This document shows, one piece after another, positions 52,936-61,527 of a stretch of 64,000 nt of DNA (positions are counted from its first letter, which is position 1; every line of letters begins with the position of its first letter). A model generated the notes under the pieces. That model was not told the DNA's origin, did not search any database, and saw only the letters and a program-made list of their open reading frames with translations. The position numbers and the translations under genes are program-made. The stretch covers positions 2,927,001 to 2,991,000 of the forward strand of contig NZ_JAIWOU010000001.1 in assembly GCF_021295395.1 (NCBI RefSeq), in the 5' to 3' direction. This DNA is from Komagataeibacter sp. FNDCR2 (GTDB lineage Bacteria > Pseudomonadota > Alphaproteobacteria > Acetobacterales > Acetobacteraceae).

Positions 52936-53766
52936 TCAGCGGGTCATTGCCTTGAAGTTGCGGGTCTGCTCGGTCAGGGCGACCTCCACGGGCAGGCGCT
53001 CCATGCTCGACGCACCGTAAAAGCCGTGGCAGTCGGGACAGGCCGAAAGTACTTTCTGCGCATCGGCGGGCATGGCGATCGGGCCGCCATGGCACAGGAT
53101 GATGATGTCGGAGCGGATCGTGCGGGCCGCTTCCGTAATCTCGTTAATCAGGGTGATCGAGTCCTCCAGCGTGAAGGCGGTTTCCGCCCCGATGGCGCCC
53201 CCCGTGGTCAGGCCCATATGGGCGACCAGCACATCAGCCCCCGCCCTGGCCATGTCCACTGCCTGCGCGGGATCGAAGACGTAGGGGGTGGTCAGCAGGT
53301 CCTTGCGGTTGGCGCGGGCGACCACATCCACCTCAAGGCTGTAGCTCATGCCGGTTTCCTCAAGGTTCTTGCGGAAGGTGCCGTCAATCAGCCCGACGGT
53401 GGGAAAGTTCTGGATGCCTGAAAAGCCGATGCGTTTCACGTCATCGAGAAACACGTCAAAATCCACGAACGGGTCGGTGCCGTTCACCCCGGCCAGAACG
53501 GGCGTGTGCGGGACAACGGGCAGCACTTCGCGCGCCATTTCCATAACGATCTGGTTGGCGTTGCCATAGGCCAGGATACCCGCCAGCGACCCCCGGCCCG
53601 CCATGCGGTAACGGCCGGAATTGTAGATCACGATCAGGTCGATCCCGCCCGCCGCCTCGCATTTGGCGGACAGGCCGGTGCCCGCGCCACCGCCTACAAT
53701 GGGTTTGCGCGCGGCAATCAGGCTGCGGAATTTGGCCAGGATGTCACTGCGGGGAATGCTGGGCAT
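52936..53766 (-). CDS. PEP-hydrolase-like TIM-barrel protein, Tm-1 C-terminal homologue
   Basis: 276 residues. [11 protein letters not shown] near residue 23-33, [17 protein letters not shown] and [11 protein letters not shown] are characteristic of the phosphoenolpyruvate-hydrolase-like family (PF09370). It starts inside the end of the Tm-1-like gene with a 23-bp overlap, so translation is probably coupled. In plants and fungi the tomato Tm-1 type protein carries both halves in one chain. Biochemical function in bacteria is unsettled. Confidence 0.8.
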   Translation of the reverse strand: MPSIPRSDILAKFRSLIAARKPIVGGGAGTGLSAKCEAAGGIDLIVIYNSGRYRMAGRGSLAGILAYGNANQIVMEMAREVLPVVPHTPVLAGVNGTDPFVDFDVFLDDVKRIGFSGIQNFPTVGLIDGTFRKNLEETGMSYSLEVDVVARANRKDLLTTPYVFDPAQAVDMARAGADVLVAHMGLTTGGAIGAETAFTLEDSITLINEITEAARTIRSDIIILCHGGPIAMPADAQKVLSACPDCHGFYGASSMERLPVEVALTEQTRNFKAMTR

Positions 53767-54976
53767 TATCGGTGCTCTCCATAAAGATGCGGGAAAATTC
53801 GTCTGCCAGCGCCGCGGCGAAGGCCGGGTCGTTGATGGCATGGGGAAGGCGGATCAGGCGGCGGCGCGCGGTCTGTTCCAGCGTCCGCGCCAGTGCCGCA
53901 TAAAAGGCTTCATCCGCTTCGGGGTCGTAAAAGGGACCGCCCGGCCGGTCGAGGGAGGAAAACCCCCCTTCGGGATACAGGAAGCGGACCTCGCCTTCGC
54001 ATCGGTTCAGTTGCCGGCCGATCATGCGCCCCATTTCACCGCATTCAGCGGCACTGGTGCGCATGAGGGTGATCTGGGGGTTGTGTTCGACCAGCCTGCG
54101 CTGGCGGTAGTGTTCGGGCACCGTGTCGCGCGCCCCGAAATTGACCATGTCCAGCCCCCCGCAACTGCCGACATAGGGCAGTCCCGTGCGAATGGGCGCG
54201 CCCAGGCGGTCGGCGTCACAGGGGAATATGCCGCCTGCCACCAGATCACAGAACTCGGTCAGCGTTACGTCAACCAGGCCGCGTATCGTCCCGTCATCCG
54301 CCAGCCGTTCCATGGCCCGCCCGCCGGTGCCGGTGGCGTGGAAGACAAGACAGTCAAACCGCCCGGACAACTGGTGCACGACCTGATCGACGCAGGGCGT
54401 CGTCACGCCGAACATGGTCAGCCCGATGGCGGGGCGGGGATCGGCCCGGCTTGCGCAGGGCGCCTGCACCATGCCCGCCATGGCATGGGCGGCATTGCAT
54501 AAAATCACGCGCGAGAGGCGGTTCAGCCCCTCCATGTCCGTCACGGAATACAGCATCGCAATATCGGAGCCGCCCACATAGGGCGCGGTATTGCCCGACG
54601 CCACGGTGGAGACGACCAGCTTGGGCAGGCCAAGCGGCAGGGCCTGCAATGCCGGGGCCACCAGCGCCGTTCCCCCCGAACCGCCAATGGCGATCACGCC
54701 TGCCATGTCCGTGCAGCGGGTCAGGTAATGGCGCAGCGCCTCCGCCATGGCCCCGATGGAACGCCCCCGGTCACCGCAGAACACGGCGCCTTCGCCCCGT
54801 GGGTGGAAACCGGCGACGGTACGGGCGCTTATGTCGGCCTGCGCCGGGGCCTGCCGTGTGCTGACATCCACAATGCGGGCGGCCACGCCGCTGTCACGCA
54901 GGGTGCTGGCAATATAGCCAAGCTCGGCCTGCTTCGTATCGCAGGTGCCAAGCACATAGACATATCGCGTGGTCAT
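53744..54976 (-). CDS. Tm-1-like ATP-binding protein (UPF0261)
   Basis: 410 residues. Y-V-L-G-T-C-D-T-K at the start, [24 protein letters not shown] and the late H-A-I-N-D-P-A-F-A are signature segments of UPF0261. The tomato virus-resistance protein Tm-1 has this domain at its N-terminus and binds ATP. It lies 1 bp after the MFS stop and overlaps the PEP-hydrolase-like gene. The pair is often neighbours in bacteria. Substrate and role unknown. Confidence 0.85.
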   Translation of the reverse strand: MTTRYVYVLGTCDTKQAELGYIASTLRDSGVAARIVDVSTRQAPAQADISARTVAGFHPRGEGAVFCGDRGRSIGAMAEALRHYLTRCTDMAGVIAIGGSGGTALVAPALQALPLGLPKLVVSTVASGNTAPYVGGSDIAMLYSVTDMEGLNRLSRVILCNAAHAMAGMVQAPCASRADPRPAIGLTMFGVTTPCVDQVVHQLSGRFDCLVFHATGTGGRAMERLADDGTIRGLVDVTLTEFCDLVAGGIFPCDADRLGAPIRTGLPYVGSCGGLDMVNFGARDTVPEHYRQRRLVEHNPQITLMRTSAAECGEMGRMIGRQLNRCEGEVRFLYPEGGFSSLDRPGGPFYDPEADEAFYAALARTLEQTARRRLIRLPHAINDPAFAAALADEFSRIFMESTDNAQHSPQ

Positions 54977-54977
54977 C

Positions 54978-56165
54978 CTACGCGCCTCCGCGCCGTGCGT
55001 TCAGCAGGCCAAGGACAACGCCGACCCCGCCGGTGGCGCACAACCCGCCCAGCAGGAACACGATGTCATACCCGTAACGGTCCGCGAGCAGACCGGCGAG
55101 CGGTCCAGTCGCGCCATAGGCCAGATCCTGGAACGCGGCGAAGCCACCAAGCGCCGTGCCACGCATATGCGGTGGCACCACCCGCACGACCTCCACCCCC
55201 AGCGAGGGATAGACCATGGAACACCCGGCCCCCGTCAGCACCGCCCCGGCAAGCGCGAGGAAGGGTGAGGGCGCGCACCACAGCAGGTACTGCCCCGCCG
55301 CTTCGATCGTAAGCGACAGCGCCGCCACCCGCAGCCCGCCAATCCGGTCGGGCAGATGCCCGCAGGTGAAGCGGCCCGCCACGAAGGCCAGCCCGAAACA
55401 GGTCAGCCCCAGCCCGGCATAAGGCCAGTGCGCATGGATGAAGCGCAGCGGCAGGAACGCGCCCAGGGCCGCGAACCCGACCCCCTGCAGCGCCACGGCG
55501 ATACCCTGCCAGCGGATGGTGCCCAGGATATGCCAGAAAGGGGGCCTGCCCCCGGCATGCGTGGGGGAGGGCGGAACGGCGTGCACCAGCGCCAGCCCGA
55601 TCAGCGGCAGCAGGGCGGAAACCAGCATGAGCGCGCCCATGCCCGCCTGTTCATAAATGGCCAGTCCGATCGGCCCGCCCACGGCAAAGGCGCCATACAT
55701 GGCGGCCCCCGTCCATGCCAGCACGCGCCCCGCGCGCTGCTGCCCCATAAGGCCGATACCCCAGCCAAGCATGCCCACGATCGTCAGGCTTTCCCCGATG
55801 CCCAGCAGCAGCCTGCCCGCCAGCAGGATGATGTAGCGCGCGCCGCCGGGCAGCATGGTCAGGCCGGACAGCGCGCAGACCAGGCTGGCCGCGACATAGA
55901 TGGCCAGCCCCCCGCGCATGCAGGACCGGCCGCCCTTCGTATCGGCGAACGCCCCGGCGTGGTTGCGGCTGAGAATGGTGGAAAAGAACGCGATCCCGAC
56001 CGCCAGCCCGGCCAGCCCGTTGCCGTAGCCGGGCCAGTGCAGGATGGATACGGGTATGGCCGCCAGCGGCAGGGCCACCGCCATGTAGGACAGGAACAGC
56101 GCGATGGCGAGACGCGCCAGCAACCGTAGCGGCGCGGGATCAGATTTCACGTGTGATGCGCACAT
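54978..56165 (-). CDS. MFS transporter, YfcJ/YhhS-like
   Basis: 395 residues from ATG 56165; the frame continues upstream but over the monooxygenase gene. About 12 helices are seen, with L-G-I-G-E-S-L-T-I-V-G, S-R-N-H-A-G-A-F-A-D and F-V-A-G-R-F-T-C-G-H-L-P-D-R-I-G-G. This resembles the YhhS/YfcJ group of small-metabolite exporters. It overlaps the monooxygenase stop by 26 bp and is 1 bp from the Tm-1-like gene, so it is part of the same operon. Substrate unknown. Confidence 0.8.
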   Translation of the reverse strand: MCASHVKSDPAPLRLLARLAIALFLSYMAVALPLAAIPVSILHWPGYGNGLAGLAVGIAFFSTILSRNHAGAFADTKGGRSCMRGGLAIYVAASLVCALSGLTMLPGGARYIILLAGRLLLGIGESLTIVGMLGWGIGLMGQQRAGRVLAWTGAAMYGAFAVGGPIGLAIYEQAGMGALMLVSALLPLIGLALVHAVPPSPTHAGGRPPFWHILGTIRWQGIAVALQGVGFAALGAFLPLRFIHAHWPYAGLGLTCFGLAFVAGRFTCGHLPDRIGGLRVAALSLTIEAAGQYLLWCAPSPFLALAGAVLTGAGCSMVYPSLGVEVVRVVPPHMRGTALGGFAAFQDLAYGATGPLAGLLADRYGYDIVFLLGGLCATGGVGVVLGLLNARRGGA

Positions 56166-56436
56166 GCAGCGGCTCGGCCAGCGCGGTTTTGAACACCTCC
56201 GCCATCGCACGGAAATGTGGCGTGGTTTCATGTTCCGTCAGGGCTTCGGGGCTGGCCCAGCGCTCCACGAACACGAAAACATCCGGGTCGCTGATATCGC
56301 GATGGCACTGGTAGGACAGGTTGGTCTTTTCCTGCCGGGATGCGGCGACGCACTGCCGGATGGCGTCAAGCGCCGCCTTTTCCTGCGCGGGGTGGACGCG
56401 CAGGGTCGCGATGACGGTAATGGGCTGTTCTGACAT
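56140..56436 (-). CDS. Small ABM-family monooxygenase (YgiN-like)
   Basis: 98 residues with the ferredoxin-like ABM layout: I-T-V-I-A-T-L-R-V-H-P, a helix, N-L-S-Y-Q-C-H-R-D, F-V-F-V-E-R-W-A-S-P-E-A-L and E-H-E-T-T-P-H-F. Members act on quinols or small aromatic or keto compounds without cofactor, or have unknown roles. It is the first gene of the minus-strand operon with the MFS, Tm-1-like and PEP-hydrolase-like genes. Confidence 0.8.
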   Translation of the reverse strand: MSEQPITVIATLRVHPAQEKAALDAIRQCVAASRQEKTNLSYQCHRDISDPDVFVFVERWASPEALTEHETTPHFRAMAEVFKTALAEPLHVRITREI

Positions 56437-56482
56437 GGATGATCCTGCCTGATCCTGTTATCTGTCGGCAGCATAAGGGGGT

Positions 56483-56522
56483 GTGACACTTTCCATCTAG
56501 GAAGAAAGTGTCACGTGACACT
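56483..56522. promoter_or_regulatory. Overlapping palindromes before the monooxygenase operon
   Basis: GTGACACTTTC (56483-56493) and GAAAGTGTCAC (56504-56514) form a perfect 11-bp inverted repeat with a 10-nt spacer. AGTGTCACGTGACACT (56507-56522) is also a perfect palindrome, giving three GTGACACT half-sites. It lies 47 bp upstream of the monooxygenase start and reaches into the MocR-type stop codon. A repressor site or a terminator are both possible. Confidence 0.55.
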
Positions 56523-57872
56523 ATTCCCCATCTCCTCACGAACCCGGCGCAGGCGGCGCAGGGCTTCGGTCAGGTCGGGCAGGGAGGCGGGGCCAAGGCT
56601 CAGGCGTATGCCCGCCTGCGTGGCGCGCGCCGGATCCGCCATGAATGGCTGCGGTGGGCTGACCCTTACATCCTGCGCCGCCGCGCGGGTGGTGAATGGC
56701 ACGGCCTGCGCCATTTCCAGCGGTATCCATGCATGAAAGGCGTCATAGGGCGGCGGCGTGAGGTAAGGCCCCATTATGCGCAGGGCCAGTTCGCGCCTGC
56801 GCCCGGCTTCCCCCCGCAACGCCTGGCGCACCGAGGCCGCCGTGCCATCCTGCATCCACTGCGCCATCATGGCGTAGGAGAGGGGAGCGATCATGAGCGA
56901 TGAATTCAGCAACGCCTCCCGCGCCGCGGGCATGAAGGCCACGGGTGGCGCCACGGCGCCGATGCGCAGGCCGGGGCTGAGGGTCTTGGACAGGCTGCTG
57001 ATGTAGAAAGTCCGCTCCGGCGCCAGCGTGACCAGCGGCGGCAGGCTGTCATCATGGGCGCAGTCATAGACATCATCCTCGATGATCAGGGCGTCATGGG
57101 CGTGGCACAGGCGCGCGATGTCGTGCCTGCGCGCGTGGTCCATGGTGGCCGTGGTGGGGTTGTGCATGGTGGGCGTGACATACACGATGCAGCGCCCCGG
57201 CCCGTGGCGGCTCAGGGCGTGTTCCAGGCTGTCAGGGCGCATGCCGTGCCGGTCCATGGCCAGACCGCATGCGGCCAGCCCCGCCTGGCGGATCAGCCCC
57301 AGCATGCCGGGATAGGTCAGTTCCTCGGTCAGGATGTGGGACGCCGCGCCCCGCCCCGCCGCCAGCGCCACGCCCAGCGCCTGTTGCGCGCCGCTGGCCA
57401 GCAGCAGGCGCTCGGGCGGTATGTCCACGCCCAGTTCGGCCAGCCAGTGGCTCATGATGCGCCGATGCTCGATATGCCCCGCGACAGGGGGATATACATT
57501 GAACAGCGCCGGATCGACCGTGCGGGCCAGGCGTGAGAGCGTGCGCGTCAGGGCGCGGTCACTGAACATTGGCGGCGGCATGTTGGCGGACAGGTCCAGC
57601 ATCCGCCCCGAACTGCCGGGGCGCGAGGCGACAAAGGTGCCCCGCCCCCGTATGCTGCGCACCAGTCCGCGCCGTTCAAGCACGGCATAGGCGCGGGTGA
57701 CGCTGCCCACGCCTATGCCCAGCCGCCATGCAAGGTCACGATGGGCGGGCAGGCGGTCGCCCGCATCCAGTTTTTCAGCCAGTATGTCGCCCGCCAGCGC
57801 ATCGGCCAGACGCTCGGCGGGGGAGGTATCGCCCGCCGGGATATGGGGGCGCCATGGGGAGCGCAGGCGCAT
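56511..57872 (-). CDS. MocR-type regulator (GntR HTH fused to aminotransferase fold)
   Basis: 453 residues. The GntR-type winged HTH occupies about residues 15-85 (A-H-R-D-L-A-W-R-L-G-I-G-V-G-S-V-T-R-A-Y). The rest is a fold-type I aminotransferase with the PLP lysine in I-S-S-L-S-K-T-L-S-P-G-L-R-I-G. MocR proteins use PLP as a sensor for an amine or amino acid. It is divergent from the sugar MFS gene and upstream of the monooxygenase operon, so either may be the target. The open frame continues to 58061, but the usual MocR N-terminus starts at 57872; ATG 57923 is an alternative. Confidence 0.82.
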   Translation of the reverse strand: MRLRSPWRPHIPAGDTSPAERLADALAGDILAEKLDAGDRLPAHRDLAWRLGIGVGSVTRAYAVLERRGLVRSIRGRGTFVASRPGSSGRMLDLSANMPPPMFSDRALTRTLSRLARTVDPALFNVYPPVAGHIEHRRIMSHWLAELGVDIPPERLLLASGAQQALGVALAAGRGAASHILTEELTYPGMLGLIRQAGLAACGLAMDRHGMRPDSLEHALSRHGPGRCIVYVTPTMHNPTTATMDHARRHDIARLCHAHDALIIEDDVYDCAHDDSLPPLVTLAPERTFYISSLSKTLSPGLRIGAVAPPVAFMPAAREALLNSSLMIAPLSYAMMAQWMQDGTAASVRQALRGEAGRRRELALRIMGPYLTPPPYDAFHAWIPLEMAQAVPFTTRAAAQDVRVSPPQPFMADPARATQAGIRLSLGPASLPDLTEALRRLRRVREEMGNSVT

Positions 57873-58033
57873 GACCGTCCAGCCTGTCCTGTTGTCAGGG
57901 AAGGGGCAGCCATAGCAGGTCATGCCAGCGCACGGAATATGGGCATGACGGCTGCCAGTGGCGTCCGAACCTGTTACGGTTCCGACGTGAGGTGGCGCGA
58001 TGGCCGCGCGGCATGGGGAAGGGAGGGCGGGAT

Positions 58034-59329
58034 TTGACCCGACAGCATCTGGTACCGCCACGCGGGGGATACGGCGCGCGGCCCCTGATTGTCATGGCGG
58101 CGCTGTTTTTCATCATCGGGTTCGTGACATGGCTGAACGGCCCGTTGATAACCTTCGTGCAGGTTGCCTTCGGCCTGGGGCCGGTGGGCGCGTTTCTGGT
58201 GCCGATGTGTTTCTACCTGTCCTATTTTTTCTGCGCGATCCCGGCGATGGGGCTGGCGCGGCGCACGGGGCTGCGTAACGGGATCATGGTCGCGCTGGCC
58301 GTCATGGCCGGGGGAACGCTTGCCTTCGGGGAATGTGTGGGCCTGCGCTGGTACCCCGGCGCGCTGGCGGGCCTGTCCGTGCTGGGGGCGGGACTGACGC
58401 TACTGCAGGTTACGGTCAACCCGTATGTGACCCTGCTGGGGGCCGCGCATCATGCCGCGCGGCGTATCGCGATCATGGGTATTGCCAATAAGGTGTCTGG
58501 AATTATCGCACCTGTTGTATTTTCATTTCTGGTCATGCGCGATATCGGGGGTGTCGCCAGCCATCTGGCCATGGCGGGAACGCCGCAGGCACGCGCCTCC
58601 GTACTGGCCGCCTTTGCGCATGCGGTCGTGGGGCCCTATCGCGCCATGGCCGTGATACTGCTGCTTGTCGCGGTTGGGCTGCGCCATGCCGGACTGCCCG
58701 ATATCCATCTGGATGACCGGCCAGCCCCCCGTTCATCCCACGGCCCTGCCTTCGCCCTGCGCATGGGCGCGCGGGCATGGGCGGGCGTGGGCGTGGTGTT
58801 CATGTATGTGGGGGCCGAAGTCATGGCGGGTGACGGCATCGGCCTTTACGGCGGGCAGGCCGGCCTGTCGCTGGGGCAGGTCAGGTTCCTGACCTCGCTG
58901 ACGCTGGCGGCCATGCTGTGCGGCTATGTGATCGGTACGGTCATGGTGCCTGCGGTGTTCGGCCAGCGGACCTATCTGGCGTTATCCGCCATTATGGGCA
59001 TGGTGCTGTGCCTTGCGGCGGTGCTGGCGCAGGGCATGGGGTCAGTCCTGTGCGTGGCGCTGTTCGGTCTGGCCAACGCCATGATGATGCCAATCCTGTT
59101 CCCGCTTGTGCTGGGGCTGGCGGGGCCGTGGCGGAGCCAGGCCACGACCCTGCTGGTCATGGCGTTTTCAGGTGGCGGCGTGATGCCACAGGTTTTTGCG
59201 CTCCTGATCCCCCATGTCGGGGTCAAGGCCGCTTTCATGGGCCTTATCATGCTGTCCTACACCTGTATCCTGCTTTACGCGCTTATGCTGTGGCGGCGCG
59301 GGGTGCCGGGCGGGGAAACCGTGGCATAA
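58034..59329 (+). CDS. Sugar MFS transporter, FHS/NagP-like
   Basis: About 431 residues. F-F-I-I-G-F-V-T-W-L-N-G-P-L-I in helix 1 and Q-V-T-V-N-P-Y-V-T-L-L-G are the glucose/galactose-fucose (FHS) family signatures. Because a beta-N-acetylhexosaminidase follows with overlapping codons, N-acetylglucosamine or chitobiose is a likely substrate, as for NagP. TTG 58034 has GGGAGGG 6-7 bp upstream and is my preferred start; GTG 57992 and ATG 58013 are in frame but have no good ribosome-binding site. Confidence 0.78.
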   Translation: MTRQHLVPPRGGYGARPLIVMAALFFIIGFVTWLNGPLITFVQVAFGLGPVGAFLVPMCFYLSYFFCAIPAMGLARRTGLRNGIMVALAVMAGGTLAFGECVGLRWYPGALAGLSVLGAGLTLLQVTVNPYVTLLGAAHHAARRIAIMGIANKVSGIIAPVVFSFLVMRDIGGVASHLAMAGTPQARASVLAAFAHAVVGPYRAMAVILLLVAVGLRHAGLPDIHLDDRPAPRSSHGPAFALRMGARAWAGVGVVFMYVGAEVMAGDGIGLYGGQAGLSLGQVRFLTSLTLAAMLCGYVIGTVMVPAVFGQRTYLALSAIMGMVLCLAAVLAQGMGSVLCVALFGLANAMMMPILFPLVLGLAGPWRSQATTLLVMAFSGGGVMPQVFALLIPHVGVKAAFMGLIMLSYTCILLYALMLWRRGVPGGETVA

Positions 59330-59355
59330 TGGCGTATCCACCGCTGAGGAAAAAC

Positions 59356-61518
59356 ATGATCGCCATGCGCCGTGTCCGCCGTTTCAGGTTTCTGGCCCTG
59401 CTGCTGTGCATGGGAAGTGCGCAGGCTGTGACAGGTTACGGTCTTGCGGCGCCCGCCCTCATGCCGCAGCCGGTTTTCTATCAGCCCCAGCCCGGCAGCC
59501 TTGCATTGACCGGCGGTGTGCGGGTTGTCTGGCAGGGTGCGCGTCCGGCGCTGCTGGATCGGGCGGTGGCGCGTTTTTCACACCGGCTGGCCATGTTGTC
59601 GGCCCGTGATGCCGCGCCCGGGCAGTCCGCCGGGCTGACCCTGCGCATCCGCTGTGTGAACGCCGACCCGGCCATGCTGTCCATCCACATGAAGGAGCAT
59701 TACCACCTTCAGACCGATGCAGAAGGGGCAACGCTGGTGGCCGATGGCCCGGCGGGCGTACTGCGTGGATTGAGCACCCTGCTGCAACTGGTGGAACGGC
59801 ACGATAGCGGCCCGGTTCTGGACGCGGCGGTGATTGATGACAGCCCGCGTTTTGCGTGGCGCGGCGTGATGGTGGATGTCAGCCGCCATTTCATGTCCGT
59901 CGCGGCGCTGGAGCGGCAGCTCGACATGATGGAACTGACCCGGCTGAATGTCGTGCATCTCCATCTTTCCGATGGGCAGGGTTTTCGGGTGGAAAGCCGC
60001 CTTTACCCACGCCTGCAACAGGTCGCATCCCATGGGGAATATTACACGCAGCGGCAGATACGCGCGCTGGTGGCCTATGCCGCCGACCGGGGCATCCGGG
60101 TCGTGCCGGAATTCGATGCGCCGGGCCACAGCTACGCCGTGTTGCAGGCCTATCCCCAATATGCCGCGCAGCCGGTTACGACGCCCATGGATCCCAAGCG
60201 GGTGGTCCGGGCGGCCATGGACCCGTCCAATCCGCAGACCTATGTGTTCCTTGCCCGGCTTTATCATGAAATGGCCGGCCTGTTCCCCGATGCCTATTTT
60301 CATGTGGGCGGGGACGAGGTCCGCCCTGACGAATGGACGGGTAACCCCCATATTGCCGCGTTCATGAAACGGCATGGCCATGCGGATGTCGCGGCCTTGC
60401 AGGCCGTCTTCACCCAGCGCGTGTATGCCATGCTGGCGCGTGAGGGAAAGGTCATGATGGGCTGGGATGAACTGATCGACGCGCCGGTACCGGCCAGTAT
60501 CGTCATCGAACCGTGGCGCGGCTCGCGCTACACGGTTGCCGCCGCCGCCGCCGGGCATCCGGTTGTGGTCTCCGCCGGGTATTATCTGGACCTGCTGCTG
60601 CCCGCCGCCGAGTATTACCGCGTTGATCCGCTTGACCCGCAGGGCAACGGCCTGCCGCCCGATCAGGTGGCACGCGCCAATGCGCCCGCGCTCGACGCCT
60701 TCACGCTGGATCCCGCCGCGCGCATGACGCCTGAGCTGGCCGGGCATGTCATGGGCGCGGAAGCGCCGTTATGGACTGAAATCGTGACGGAGGAGATGCT
60801 GGACGCCCGGCTGTGGCCCCGCTGCGCCGCCCTGGCCGAGCGGTTCTGGTCGCCCGCCAGCGTGCGTGATGAAACCAGCCTCGCCCTTCGCCTGCCCGTG
60901 GTGCAGTCGGAACTGGAACTGCTGGGCAATCGCGCCACCGCCGATACCCATCGCATGATGGCGCGTCTGGCGCCGGACGATACGACGCCCCTGTCAGTCC
61001 TGCTATCCGTCACCAGCCCGGTACGCAATTACGCCCATAACCATGTTTTCGGCCCCAGCCATGTCGCCCCGACCCCCATCCCGCGCCCGCTGGACCGCGC
61101 GGCTGACATCGCCACGCCAGACAGTTTCGAGGCCGCTGCCTTCGCGCGCGATGTGCGGGCCTATCTGGCAGGTCGGCACGATCTGGCGGCGGGTCTGCGC
61201 GCCCGGCTGGAAAACTGGCGTGGCAACGACGCGCGCCTGCGGGACATGGCGGCGGGCGATCCGGCCCTGCGGGAGGTTCTGCCCGCCTCCGCCCTGCTGG
61301 CGCAACTGGCGCAGGCCGGGCTGGATGCTCTGGACGACACCCCGGCAGGAAGCTGGCGCGCGCGGGCGGATGCCGCCGTGGGCATGGCCCGGGCCCAGTT
61401 CGATGCGTCACGCTCCCTGCTGCGCGTGAGAACCATGCCCCAGCCCGCGGGCGACCTGCTTCAGGAGACCATGCCCGCCATCGCGCTGCTGGTGCAGGCC
61501 ACGGACCAGCCACATTAA
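59356..61518 (+). CDS. Beta-N-acetylhexosaminidase, GH20
   Basis: 720 residues. A signal peptide ends around A-Q-A or Y-G-L-A-A (residues 20-32). The GH20b N-terminal domain covers about 35-165. The catalytic barrel starts at R-G-V-M-V-D-V-S-R-H-F and has H-V-G-G-D-E at 316-321, where Asp320 and Glu321 are the substrate-assisted catalytic pair. A C-terminal helical region of about 170 residues is extra. It removes GlcNAc or GalNAc from chitooligosaccharides or cell-wall fragments in the periplasm. GAGGA is 5-6 bp before ATG 59356. Confidence 0.88.
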   Translation: MIAMRRVRRFRFLALLLCMGSAQAVTGYGLAAPALMPQPVFYQPQPGSLALTGGVRVVWQGARPALLDRAVARFSHRLAMLSARDAAPGQSAGLTLRIRCVNADPAMLSIHMKEHYHLQTDAEGATLVADGPAGVLRGLSTLLQLVERHDSGPVLDAAVIDDSPRFAWRGVMVDVSRHFMSVAALERQLDMMELTRLNVVHLHLSDGQGFRVESRLYPRLQQVASHGEYYTQRQIRALVAYAADRGIRVVPEFDAPGHSYAVLQAYPQYAAQPVTTPMDPKRVVRAAMDPSNPQTYVFLARLYHEMAGLFPDAYFHVGGDEVRPDEWTGNPHIAAFMKRHGHADVAALQAVFTQRVYAMLAREGKVMMGWDELIDAPVPASIVIEPWRGSRYTVAAAAAGHPVVVSAGYYLDLLLPAAEYYRVDPLDPQGNGLPPDQVARANAPALDAFTLDPAARMTPELAGHVMGAEAPLWTEIVTEEMLDARLWPRCAALAERFWSPASVRDETSLALRLPVVQSELELLGNRATADTHRMMARLAPDDTTPLSVLLSVTSPVRNYAHNHVFGPSHVAPTPIPRPLDRAADIATPDSFEAAAFARDVRAYLAGRHDLAAGLRARLENWRGNDARLRDMAAGDPALREVLPASALLAQLAQAGLDALDDTPAGSWRARADAAVGMARAQFDASRSLLRVRTMPQPAGDLLQETMPAIALLVQATDQPH

Positions 61519-61527
61519 GGGGCGTAA

